Assembly: GCA_013398055.1 (NCBI GenBank)
Contig: VZRS01012612.1
Location: 998,254 to 1,062,253 of the forward strand
Source of the DNA: Ifrita kowaldi
Lineage: Eukaryota; Chordata; Aves; Passeriformes; Cinclosomatidae
Direction of reading: 5' to 3'
Length of the DNA: 64,000 bases
Shown here: positions 1 to 11,770 of the stretch, in pieces
How positions within the stretch are numbered: the stretch's first letter is position 1
How the letters are laid out: each line of letters opens with the position of its first letter
The notes under the pieces: model-generated
The model's database searches: none
What the model saw: the letters and a program-made list of their open reading frames with translations, nothing else
What the model was told of the DNA's origin: nothing
Position numbers and translations under genes: made by a program

Positions 1-220
1 CAGCCCGGCTGCCCTCACCGAGGCCGCCGCCGCCGCCGCCGCTGCGGGGCCGGGACGCGGCTCGCACCGAGCGCGTTCGCGCGCTGCCCCCGGTTTGAAT
101 GTGCCCGACGCCCCAAGAGCGCCCTTCCCATTGGTCGGGAGGCGGGAGGCAGCGAGCGCTGATTGGCCGCGAGAGGGAAACACAGGCGGCCCGCCCGCTC
201 ATTGGCTGGCGGCCGCGCCG
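1..220 (-). promoter_or_regulatory. CpG-island promoter fragment with CCAAT boxes and CHR-like site (possibly TTK)
   Basis: This is very GC- and CpG-rich DNA with a run of CGG-type triplets at about 22-42. Three inverted CCAAT boxes (ATTGG on the + strand) lie at 130-134, 162-166 and 201-205, spaced 32 and 39 bp. A CHR-like TTTGAA lies at 94-99. Read on the minus strand, the order is CCAAT, CCAAT, CCAAT, CHR, then GC-rich presumed 5' UTR. This is the known layout of G2/M cell-cycle promoters bound by NF-Y and DREAM/MMB. In mammals TTK, a mitotic kinase gene, lies head-to-head with ELOVL4, which would fit the strand and position here, so TTK is a reasonable inference. No coding exon of it is visible. 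The CHR reads TTCAAA in the presumed sense strand, which is the less usual orientation. The fragment ends at a single n (221), so its attachment to the following AT-rich DNA is not certain. Confidence 0.55.
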
Positions 221-221
221 N
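221..221. other. single ambiguous base, probable assembly join
   Basis: A lone n separates a CpG island from strongly AT-rich sequence. Composition changes abruptly at this base, as it does at the other lone n bases in the window. Confidence 0.6.
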
Positions 222-2865
222 AGTATTATGCTTATAGTATTATATTTGCAAGACTGATAGCATATTATAAAAATCAGATTTGATTTGTTTGATAATTTTC
301 TAATTTGCTAAGTTGCTAAATTTGATTAGTTGCTAATCATTCACTTGCCATAAACATCCCATGAGGTATTGATATTAAGATACCTACACTGGCCTTTCAT
401 TGAAATTTATTTCATTCTTCTTTATTCATCTACATTTTAAGTATCTCGTCTAATCTAGTGATACAGGCTCACTCTATACTCAACCAAAAGATTTCAACAA
501 GGAAATTTAATCTGAACACCTATTTTAGAATGTAATGGATGATCCCATGAAGGTCCCTGTGTTTCTCTACTAAGTAAAGAGCAATTCTGACTCTCAGCTA
601 AGGCTAAGTGAGATGTTATTTTTTCAGCATTGCCTTACTCCTCCTTGCATACACACATTTTTGGTGGCTTTGTTGTGTTGGTGCTCTTATGGTCCACCAG
701 AATCCAAATCTAGTGAAAATGTTAAGAAACAGCACAAGTTGCATGAATCTGCTTTGCATCTGTCTTCACTTGAGGGACATAGAGATAGATTATTTTATTA
801 GCAGGAGTTTTGAAGAGATCAAAGGAGAGAAAAGTTGTATTGTTCTAGTAAGTGAATAATGCCATAAGGAGCTATCATTTAATTTCTGTAGCTGGGACAA
901 GAAATCTTTATACAATATAGATTCCTGGCAAAACCAAAATAAATAGGAGAAAGAAAATGGGATAGATCTTGGGAAAAACAACAACAAGAGAAGAAGAGTC
1001 AGAGAAAGAAAGGCTGTAATACTCATAGAAAAAAATAAAGGAACCTCCATTTAGTATTCTTCAATGAAATATAAAATATGTGTGGTTTTTGGATTGTTGG
1101 TGGAACCATTCTTTATTTGCTTATAAATGCTTATGCTTCTCATTTTATTTAATACAAAGTCATAGATATATAGGGAATTTAAGAAGTATATGAACTGAAG
1201 TCTCCACCTACAGGTAATTCCAATTTGAATGACAGAAGCGAATTGTGAATTGCAAAATCAAATACTAGATTGGATGACAAACAAAAGGAGAGAGAGGTCA
1301 GTCTTTTGTAAAGAGTTACTATCAGGGGAATCTTGTTTCATTATTTCAAATGCCTCATCATATGGTAGGATTTCATATCAGTTTGGATAATTGTATTGCA
1401 AATCCAAATGTAGCAAAGGTACAGATGAGTCACAAAGGATTTTTCAAACGTTGGTAAAATCTTTATACCACACTACGGTGTTTTCTATGATAGGTATAAG
1501 AGAGAAGCCATCTTCCTCTGGTTGAAAATTTGCCAGCCACTAACCCGTCCTCTCAATTTGGTATTTGATGTTTAATTTCTGAAGCCTATGAAAGGCTTAT
1601 CTAAAAGAAAAAAACATGGTAGGTCTTTGGTTGCAACTGTTGACAGACATTCAGTGTAGCTGATTTGGTGGAAAGTGCATTTGGAGGAAGCTTTGCTGAG
1701 TATTTCATGGACACCATTAACTGAGAGTACCTGGACTATTCCTGACTCCCAATACATTGTTACGATCTATGGATGTCCATGAGAAGAAGTAAACAAACAT
1801 TCTAGATGGCAGAGTCACCTCAACGACTGAGAAGGTGTTCTGAAAGCAGTGAATAAGTAACTACTAAGATTTTGAGCAGCAAAAATAATCACCAGATGTC
1901 TCGTATTCCCAATCCTCCTCCTACGTGTTATGTTTCCGTGACATACTACCTATTTGTCACTACTGACTACTTTGGGATTTATGTGTAACATTTTGTTGCT
2001 TTTGTGTATCAGTGGATCTTATCCCATGGCATTTCTTCAGTTACAGATTGGATGCATGCTTTGTGACTGCACTTGAAAAGTAAGCTTTTTTCCTATATTG
2101 ATGGGCATATTCAATCAATAAAATAATGAGGATCCTTGTTCTTTCAGGCTTCTTTGTGTTGTCTGATTCCAGTTTCTGCTGGAGGTCTATAAAATGCACT
2201 GTTTTTCACACACACAGAATACCGATGTGGAAACTGGCTGATCAACAGATTTCAAAAGGAAGCGTTAATAAGAAGCATTCAAGCTGTTCATGTCAGGAAG
2301 GATACGTCAGGGATTGGCTCTAACAGTGGTGTGAGTATTATATTGGTGATTTAAAGTGTTTGTTGATTAACTTGATACAAAGATGGTGTTAAGGCTGTAG
2401 GCAAATGATTGGGCTCTTGACTAGGGCCTGGATGGAGGTTAGACTGACTGAGGGGAGATGGAAATCTAGAGAATGTAAGGAGAAATTGCTGAACATAACA
2501 TTGTAAGCAGCCTATGAAAGCTACAGATAAAACTGTGAAAGCTGGCTGGATCTCACATGTTAGGGAGGAGTTGTGAGGGACAGCTAAACTTCACAGGTAT
2601 TTGAAGTAGAATATTTTGAAAAGGTCATCTTTTGTGTAGCAGGATCATGCACCATGAAGAGTACCTACATAACCACGTCAAGAATACCACCACCACAGAA
2701 GTATAAGATCACTTGGGTAATGGTGCCAGCCATACCAGATGCAAATGTAGATTTATCAAAACTGGGACCAATGGGGAAAAAGGAATTAGAGGCAGGTTCT
2801 GTATGGAGGAGGCTGAGACAGAGAAAAGCAGGTGCAATACTCAGTCATGTCCCTGAGTGCCACAT
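222..2865. other. AT-rich intergenic DNA, nothing recognised
   Basis: No coding potential, RNA gene or familiar repeat was recognised here. Open frames are short and unlike any protein I know. Confidence 0.55.
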
Positions 2866-3435
2866 TGTCCTGGTTTTGGCTGGGGTAGAGTTAATTCTTT
2901 TCCCTGTAACTGGTAAAGTGCTATGTTCTGGATTTAGTAGGAGAATCATGTTGATAGCACCCTGATGTTTTGTTTGTTGCTCAGTAGTGCTTACCCTACG
3001 TAAAGGACTTTTCAGTTTCTCATAGTCTGCCAGTGAGGAGCAGCACAAAAAGCTGGGAGGGAGCATGAGCAGAACAGCTGAGCTGAGCTGGCCAAAGGAA
3101 TATCCCATATCTGAGAACATCATGCCCAGTGTATAAACTGGTAGGAGTTGGCTGGAAGGGCTTGCTCTCTGCTCGGGGTCAGCAGATGGTGAGCAATTGT
3201 ATTGTGCATCACTTTGTTCTCTTAGGTTTTATTTCTCTCTGTTTTATTTTTGTCTCCCTTTTTGCATTACAATTATATTGTTATTTTTATCATATTTTAT
3301 GTTACTTAAATTATTAAACTGTATGTGTCTCAACCCATGGGTTTTACCTTATTTTTCCCCGATTCTCCTCCTCATACCACCAGTGGTGGGGTGGGGAGTG
3401 GTGATGCTGTGAGATACTGGGGTTAAACCGTAACA
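2866..3435 (+). mobile_element. 5' LTR of an avian endogenous retrovirus (ERVL-like)
   Basis: A 570-bp block starts with TGTCCTGG and ends with TAACA, so it has TG...CA termini. It resembles a common avian ERVL-type LTR throughout. A TATA-like box lies at about 3132-3138 and a polyadenylation signal ATTAAA at 3313-3318. The U3 start, the R/U5 region rich in T and C, and the closing AAACCGTAACA are all in the expected order. A primer-binding-site-like stretch (TGGTTCCCAACATGGGG) follows at 3454-3470, which supports this being a 5' LTR on the + strand. The family name is from memory and was not searched. Confidence 0.8.
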
Positions 3436-5978
3436 GTCCTTTACAGTTCTTTCTGGTTCCCAACATGGGGAATGACATCTTGAGATAATGACAAATCTGA
3501 CTAGAATGTGTTAGAACAATTTTATTACAAACATTTGCTCTATTAGTTTAATAGTCGCCGGTCACACTTGATTTATTTGCTCTCAAAGTTGGCGTGCATG
3601 TTCTTTTCATTGTGTTATTTCATACCTTACATGCAGTATCTCACCCGTGGGAACTGGGCTAAAGTTATCATTGCTGTACTTTGTAACACTGCCTTATGGC
3701 ACAATAGAATTGCTGGTCGTGAAACTAATCTAGTATTTGTACTCAGCATCGCTGTCACCACTGTACTTTGGGAGCCATCTATTGGAAACTATTAACTTTT
3801 TACCTTCCAAGGGCTGTTCATCACTATTCAGTACTCTACACGGGAAGAGAAAGTCTCTGGATCAGAGAAGAAAACAACAGGCACTGTGGTTACCCCACCC
3901 CTGAGGACAGACACCACAGCTAATCCAACCTCCTTGACAGGCACTGCAGCTGAACTTGAGAACCAACCCATGCTGGTCTCAGCTGCTCCTGTACACAAGA
4001 AGAAATGGACATGAAAGCTCACTTAGTAAAGGACAAAGCAGGGTTACCAAAAGAACAGGAGGAAGAAGCAGAACAAGAGGTAACCCCTTGATCCCTATCC
4101 CCGATGATCTGCAGGAGGTGTGAAAAGATTTCAGCTGTCATCCAAATGAGCACATTGTCACTTGGCTGCTCCAATGCTGGGATAATGGATCTAGTAGCCT
4201 AGAGTTAGTGGCTAAGGAAGCCAAGCAGCTGGGATCACTTTGTAGGTAAGGGAGTATTGATAAAGCAAATGGAAAGAGGACACAAGTCCTCAGCCTGGGG
4301 TGGAGGTGATTCCTATCAGGCGTGGAGGAAAGGAATCCTTTCAAGAAAGACATGTTTCAGGCAGGTGGACCACTATGAAGACAAGTATCCAGTATGGTCA
4401 GGAATTAGCCATACTAGACGTGATTTATTCTGACCCAAACAATACACAGTCACCCACAGATCAAGATGAAGTCCAATGTACATGACCCATGTGGCAGAAA
4501 TTTGTACAGAATGCACTATCTGTGTATGCCATCTCATTGGCAGTAATTACCTGCAAAGACAAAGAGGCACCAATGATGGATTAAGTGGCTCACCAACTCC
4601 AGCAGTATGAAGAAAATCTCTCTTCCTCCCTATGAACTTGTATCTTGACTGTAGAAAAATTGTCAAAAAGTGGGAAAAGCTGTTCCAGGAGTTGCAGCAA
4701 CAAAAAGAGGATAGGTCCTACTCCTCACCTGTACAAACCAGTATCTCAGCTATTAACAGTGAGTATTCTTTTGCTCAAGAGGGAGAATATAGAGGGTGTA
4801 CACCACAAGATACCCTCTGGTTTTACCTGCGGGACCACAAAGAGGACATGAGGAAATGGGGTGGAAAATCTACCTTGACTCTAGAGGCATGGGTACATGG
4901 GTTGCAAAGAAAAGCAATCACAAATGGGGATTCTTCCAGGAAAATTGCTTCTCCAGTCTTCAGTGGGCAGTTCCCCAGTCAGAGTGGAAGGGCTGGTCTT
5001 ACTTCTGATCCTATGGAAATTAATTCTGATTTTACAAGTGAATGGAGACATCTATGAGCAGTACCAGAGGGGCCCTGCGTGCAGACAGGTGAAGGAGGGA
5101 GACAACCAGGTTTGCTGGACTATGTGGATCCCAATGGCCTGCTACATCAGACCCACAGGACTGTAAGGCTCTAGTGAATACCAGTGCACAGTGTACACTA
5201 ATACCATCAGATCAGAAGGCAGAGTCCACCTGTATTTCTGGAGTGATGGGAGATCCCAGAAACTGTCTGTGTTGAAGGTTGAATTAAGTCTAACTGGGAA
5301 TGAGTGGCAAAAACACCCCTCTCTGACTGGCCCAGAGGCTCCATTCATCTGCTGTGTAGACGACTCAGGAGAGGGTATTTCAAAGACCTAAAAGAGTATT
5401 GGTGGGCTTTCAGTATAGCTGCCTTGGAAAAGGAGGAAATTAAGCAGCTGTCTACCTTGCCAGGTCTCTCAGAGGGCCCTTCTGTTGTGGCGTTGCTGAA
5501 GGCTGAAGAACAGCAGGTGCTGATTCCTACCACTGCAGTGTATTGGCAGCATTATCGCACCAAGACTCCCTGATTCCCATCCATGAGCTGATTCATCAAC
5601 TGGAGAGCCAAGGAGTGATCAACAGGACTCATCCTTTAATAGTCCCATATGGACAGTATGAAAGTCTCACAGAGAGAGGAGACAAACAATGGACTATCAT
5701 GGCCTGAATGAAGTCATGCCACCACTAAGTGCTGCCATACTGGACGTGCTGGAAGTTCAACACAAGCTGGAGTCAAAGGCAGCCAAGAAGCATATCACAG
5801 TTGACATTGCTAATGTGTTTTTATCAGTCCTTTGACAGCAGATTGCACGACACTGCTCGGGGGACATCCAGTACATTTGGAATCTACTGCCCTGGGAGTG
5901 GAAACACAGCCCTACCATCTGCCATGGAGTGATCCAGACTGCACTGGAACTCCAGAACACCTGTAATACATGGATGAT
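3436..5978 (+). mobile_element. decayed internal region of the endogenous retrovirus (gag-pro-pol remnants)
   Basis: This directly follows the 5' LTR. Coding traces are broken by many stops and frameshifts, so no intact gene exists. The open piece at 4632-5057 lies where gag would be. At 5177-5188 the protease active-site motif (normally Asp-Thr-Gly) reads NTSA, so the catalytic Asp and Gly are both replaced. From about 5380 to 5978 scattered frames resemble reverse transcriptase of avian ERVL-like elements, ending at a possible YMDD-coding stretch at 5967-5978. The remaining pol, any env and the 3' LTR are not seen; the element stops where a minus-strand CR1 begins. It is a nonfunctional old copy. 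The class assignment is by general resemblance only. Confidence 0.65.
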
Positions 5979-6280
5979 AAATAACTGAAATTATTGCAAG
6001 TGGCTTGGTGACCACCTCTGCCAGCTCCCTCAGTATCCTTGTGTGGATCCCATCTGGCCCTATAGACTTACATGTGTCTGTTTGGTGTAGCAGGTTGCTG
6101 CTTCCCCTTGGATTATGAGGCTTTGTTCTGCTCCCGGTCCCTGTTTTCCAGCTCAGGGGGCTGGGTACCGAGAGAACAACTGGTTTTACTATTGCAGACT
6201 GAGGCAAAGGAGTAATTTAGTACCTCAGGTTTTTCCTTATCCCTTGTCACTATGTTCCTCCTGCATCCAGTAAAGGATGG
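5979..6280 (-). mobile_element. CR1 LINE ORF2 fragment, part 1 (interrupted)
   Basis: The minus-strand translation contains GPDGIHTRILRELAEVVTK, a well-conserved stretch in the CR1 reverse transcriptase, and upstream of it a region matching the linker between endonuclease and RT. It is decayed by frameshifts. The element continues at 6481 after an inserted + strand CR1. The left boundary against the retroviral remnant is uncertain by about 10 bp. Confidence 0.8.
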
Positions 6281-6480
6281 AAAACATAAGAACTTCTTTG
6301 CTGTGTGGGTGACCACCACTGGAACAGATTGCCTAGAGAGGTTGTGGAGTCTCCTTCACAGGAACCATCTGGATGCAATCCTGTGCAAAGTGCTCTAGGA
6401 TGACCCTTCTTGAGCAGACTGATTGGACCAGATGATCCAGTGTGGTTCCTTCCAACTTTACCCATTCTGTGATATTCTCT
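6281..6480 (+). mobile_element. CR1 LINE 3' end nested in an older CR1
   Basis: This is a 5'-truncated CR1 tail of about 200 bp. It carries the usual CR1 3' phrases (aacttctttgctgtg, then ggaacagattgcc, then gatgatcc and ttccttccaac) and ends in the family's ATTCTGTGAT terminal repeat. It splits the surrounding minus-strand CR1, whose sequence resumes without loss at 6481, so it inserted later. Confidence 0.85.
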
Positions 6481-6848
6481 GAGATTCTCCTCAGCCCTCC
6501 TTTTGTTGATATATCTATAGAAACATTTTTATTGTCTTTATGTCAGTAGCCAGATTAAGTTCTAACTGGGCTTTGGCTTTCTAATTTTCTCCCTGCATAA
6601 CCTTATGACACCCCTGTGGTCCTTTCAAGCTGCCTGCTCCGTCTTTCAAAGGTGATCCACTCTCTTTTTTACCCTGAGTTCCAGCCAAAGCTCTCTGTTC
6701 TGCCAGGCCAGATTTCCCTGCTGCCTCACCTTTTGGCACATGGGGATGGCCTGCTCCTACACCTATAAGAGTTCCTCCTTGAAGAATGTCCAACCTTCCT
6801 GGACTCCTTTGCCCTCAGGATTTCTCCCAGGGGACTCTGTAAACCACG
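6481..6848 (-). mobile_element. CR1 LINE ORF2 fragment, part 2
   Basis: This continues the minus-strand CR1 of 5979-6280, covering the region between the endonuclease and RT domains of ORF2. Similarity ends abruptly near 6848. Confidence 0.8.
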
Positions 6849-9800
6849 TTGACACTGAGTACAACAAACAAGATGATTGCTCACCTGCCTACTAGATAAT
6901 TAGTAGTCTGCCATGGACGACTTTTCAGCTGGAGTTCTTCTGTGTTTTGTTCTGTTATCTGGCCAGTATAATGCCTGTATGAGGCCACACAGGAAATCCA
7001 TGATGATAGGAGAGTTGTGGTACCTCCAGTAGGAGGATAATACCCAGCTGTACACACTGATTTCATCAGATCCAGCCGGTGCTGTTCAGCAGCTTATTTC
7101 GTTTATGACCAAACTGAGTTACAGATTTATGTGGGCTGGAAATAACTAGAAAAGAACAGAGTTGAGAAATAGTAAAATGTTGCTTGTGCAGGTTCACAGC
7201 TTTGGGTCATGCTAGATCCATAGGTTCTGTTGAATGCCCATGTAAAAAGAACAGAAGAAAAAAGATTTATTTTTATATATATATATGTATCTGTCAGGAA
7301 TTTCCTTTCGAGTGTCCATTTTATAGAAGCTAAGCATGGTACAGTTCCCTTGTTTACTGCAGCACCCTTTATATTAGTGCATTCTTGAATATTTCTAAAA
7401 ATGTCAGATAATATACATTGACTGCAGTAAAACCTATTAAACTTGTTATGCTGGATGCTATTCAATTCCCTAGTGCAATTTTAAATCTGAGGTTTGATCT
7501 ATAAAACTGTAAATAATGCTGACTACTACTTCTGTGATTAAGGCTTTGGCGAAAGTGGTCAGTTTAGGCCAATTAGTCAGTTATAATCTTTTCTTCCTAC
7601 ATCCTGGTCCAGCTGGACATGAAAGAAGTCCAGTTCAGAAAAGACACACTTGTACAGGGACGGTCCTCTGACACCTCCCTGGAAATCAGCATATGCTAAT
7701 TTGTGCAGAGTTCCTCTGCATAGCCCTTAGACTGCGTATGGTTCCTATGTGACTACTTAAGTGTGGCCAGAGAATCTTGAATCTATTTTTGCCACTCCCT
7801 AATGAGTGAGAAAGCCCTGAGAGACTCCTACATACTTTTTAATGAAAACAAGGGGTGTGGGCAGAGGGATATAATCGGTGAATGGCACCCAGTTTAAGAA
7901 ATCTGAGACCTGTTGTTCTACATCTGTTCTTGGTATTTTTCCTCATAAATTCCTGACTTGCAACTTAGCTATTGTTAGGTTTTGGAGAAAATACTTAAAT
8001 TATCAGAAAGAACCAAGTAAAAGTAGTTTTACTTGGGCAGGTCAAAGTAGTAAATTTAAGGATGTGCATGGGTGAAAGATGCATTTGGGTGCAATACCAG
8101 ATCAGGGCTTAAAGTTATTACAACATGTCACCATTGTTCACTGCATTATTAGAGTATTTCAGAGAGGAGGTGGCCATAACGCAATAATGTATATCAGTCT
8201 TTTTAACGTGTACCTTTCCAAAGAGGTGTAATAGACATCTGAACAGCAATCACCATTATAGCTGTAATGGGACATACAGGTATGGTATCAGACACTTCTT
8301 GTTTCAGTGTCTTGAAAAAAAAAAAGATTAATAGCAAACCACTTTGTTTATTGCCAGGTCATAGGATCCTGCACAGAAAATAGAACACAGATTTGTTTCT
8401 GCTAAGTCATGAGTCCATGTGACCCTGTGGGGTCTTTAGGAGGTTAGGAGAGCTGTAACATGTTGGCCATGGTGCTCCACAGACTGCTGGTACCATTGCA
8501 ACTGTTAAAAAGTCTCCTTTACCACAGTGAAAGCAAGAAAAGATATTGTGTATAATTGTGAATTTGGTCCTGCAAAAGTGATATTAAGATCTGGATTTGG
8601 GTAACCTAAATTATTCTCTTAGCCAGAAGGACATGAAGTGACTTCTAAATATTTAACCAAAAAGCCATTTCTTATCAGACTGTTTTTATATGCACTTTCT
8701 ATTAGCCAGTGTACCTGTAATATTTAGTAACAGAAAAAAAAATTTTAAAAAACCAGCAAGAACAACAATAACAACAACAGAACGGTTAATTTTCCAGAAA
8801 TCTTCTGCTGGGATAAGAGTAGAATTAGAGAAATGGCATGTATTTCAGGATAACTGCATCCAAGAAGGCACAATCAAGGTCCAACAAGCTTAGGTAGGGT
8901 CTTCAGAGAATAAATCCAACATATAGTAACATTTGCCCTGCCCTCAGGTGTAATTATTACACTGTTTCTATGCTACCTCTTACTTGCCAGCTTCTTCTTT
9001 TCCCAGCACCCCTTTTCAAGAATTTTATAAAAACTGAGCTGACAAAAAGCTGATAAGGAAAAGGCCTGTGTTTTCGTTACAAATCTTCCTCTGTCTTACT
9101 AACATTTAGCTAGGGCTTAAAGTGTGACTTCTTTTCTTCTTCCTTATCTATGAAAAATTATGATGATAATAATGGATTTGTAATCATCTCAGTTCCTCAT
9201 GAGGAAGATACTATTATAAATATGTAAATTGAGTTACTGTTATTATCGCATATATAAAAATATATTTGTACTGGAACAAAGTGTCCCCTCATAACTAGAA
9301 GAAGTAGGGTTCAAAATTTATTTAAATACTCAATCATTAATACTCCACCCTCTGAATTATCAGTGCATCCAAACAATGTATCATTAAGCCACAGAGATTG
9401 CACTTCTGACCTAATAATTAAACCTTTATTAATGACCTTAAGACGGAAGTAAATAAAATAGTAGTGAAATTGATAAGTGAATGGGAGGAGTTGGAATAGA
9501 AGTAACATATAACAACCTTAGAAGAATACAAAATTAAACCAGATCAGAAAACAAAATTATTAAAAAAAAAACCTGTAAGCATTGAAAAAAGAACAACTAA
9601 GTGGGTAATCAGTAATGCTGCAAGGGAAGTAAAGGTGATGTTACACAAGGACTTAAGTATGTCATAACTGCCCCCCAAAGCAATGGACATTTTAAGCAAT
9701 TGAACTCTGAAAAAGTTCTCATTAATCTTGCTTTTCACCCTTTACCTGATTTCTCCCTTTTCTCTTGAAGGTCCCTACTTTCATAATGCAGATAAAGAAT

Positions 9801-11360
9801 GCAGAGTACTTCTTTAATGCCAGTGAAAGCGGGATGCTCCACTGAAGCAGTGCAGCTCAATACACATTCCTTTTGATGCACTCTGCTGCAGGGAAAGTAA
9901 GCTGGGGCCGTGGGATGAAAGGAGTATCTCACACTGGCTCACCTCTTTTCTAAGCAGCATGATCAAAACATTCAAGGCCAATTACTCTCAGAATCATCTC
10001 CTACCCCTGAAAACAGATGAATTATTTTCTGCCTTGAAAGTTCTCATTGTTTTTGCTGATAGTAATGAGAAAGTAACTCCAGTGTTAACATGCAGCATTT
10101 GACTTTTGTCTCACACTTAGCTTTAGTGGAAGACTCCAGTGACACAGAACACTTATCTGCTCATTTCAACAGGAGATTTTCCTGTGTTAGATGAACGATG
10201 AGCATGCACAAACCACAACTGTACAACAAATTAGTGATCTGCTACCAAAGAAGCTTGACAAAACTTTTGCTGCCAGAATTAGGAGAGAGATCAGAATCAG
10301 ATTTTCTGATCTTTTTTTTAGCAGCCCTGGACAGACTGTGTCAAAAGCATCATGGTGGCTCCTGATTACCACTTCATCACAAAGTTATTGTTATTACAAA
10401 TATACTTACAATTCGGAAAGAGTTTAGAAAAACATTTTAAAATGCAGGCATTTGGTAAAAAAATTACTTAGGGACAAAATCTAATTAATTTATTTATGAA
10501 ACCAGACAAGAAGTAGGAAAGTATCGTACCATAACATTGTTGGACTGATATTTAAAATGACAGCAGATTCTAGTGCCATACAGATAGATCAGCTTTGTGT
10601 TGCATCATGTTGGTGTTAATTGTCTTGAGCACTCTTTGGATGTACATGGTAATTACTATCCCTCAGTATTGTTGAGAAAGAGGAGCCTGTTACTTCCAAT
10701 CATATAGGAAATAGGGATTAATCAGATTTTGCCAGGGAGGAAGATAGAACTTGAGATGCAAAGTGTCTCAGGAAAATACCTGCTTGTGGATACTGCTTAA
10801 GCTGACGTTACATAGTTCTTTAATTACCAATACATCCAAATAATCTCATCAACTCTCTCCACAAAATGCACGGTGTAGAATCTGTTTTCTTTCATTAGCC
10901 GTGCTGGGAGATTATTTTCCTCAGTTTATTTCCTTCAAAAGAGTCAGTAGTTCCCTTGAGTTGAATTTTGTGGTTTGATTTTTAATGTTTCAAGAAAATA
11001 ATATTTTCTCTGCAAGTTTTTAAGTGTGGTAGGTTTTAAATTAAGGCTTATTTTCTATTTAATGAAAAAATAAAACTTTGGTTAAATGAAGATAAGCATT
11101 TAAGACAACGGAATGATTCTTTGGCTATTTTTGGGATATGTTCCATTAAACAAAAACCGTTTTTGTTTTCATAATATGTAAACAGTGAAGAATGGTAAGA
11201 TTTGAAACATCAGGGATTGTTTCCATTGCTGGAATTAAAAAATAGTTTTTAAACTTCAGCAAAAGAGAAACAAACTGAAATTTTAGAATAGACTCAAAAT
11301 GGATTTAAATGCTGTTTCTGTAAAGCATAAACGGAAAAATTGAAGCTGAATGGAAAAGAC
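6849..11360. other. intergenic DNA, nothing recognised
   Basis: AT-rich sequence with short poly-A and TA runs (for example 7268-7288, 8316-8327 and 9241-9265). No gene or repeat family was recognised. The stretch 6849-7130 has mixed composition and could be further repeat remnant. Confidence 0.5.
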
Positions 11361-11770
11361 ATGGAATCATAGGTCGTTTAGGTAAGAAAAGACCTGTAGG
11401 ATCACAGAAGCCAACCATTAACCCAGCATTGCCAAGTCCACCACTAAATCATGTCCGTAAGTGCCACATCTATGTATCTTTCAAGTACCTCCAGGGATGG
11501 TGATTCAGCCACTTCCCCGGCAGCCTGTTCCAATGCCTGACCACCATTTTGGTGAAGAAATTTTCCCTAATATCCAGTATAAACCTCTCCATGCACAACT
11601 TGATACTGTTTCTTATTTTCCTATCACTTAATTGCTTGGAAGAGACTGAATGCTAAGTAAGAGAAGGAACAGGAGGGTATCCTTCTCTCTTGTGGGGTGG
11701 TCTTCTCCGTGATGCTCCAGGAGATGCCCATTTCAGTCCCTTTCTTCAATCTGCCCCTTCTTTGAAGTGA
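11361..11770 (-). mobile_element. CR1 LINE 3' region
   Basis: This is the antisense form of a CR1 3' end, with recognisable phrases such as ccaccactaaatcatgtcc, tacctccagggatggtgattc and cagcctgttccaatgcctga, followed by about 200 bp of more decayed sequence. Confidence 0.85.

Noticed and set aside
4632..5057. A 141-codon open frame as a host gene
   Set aside because: It lies between a retroviral LTR and pol remnants, so it is better explained as decayed gag-region sequence.
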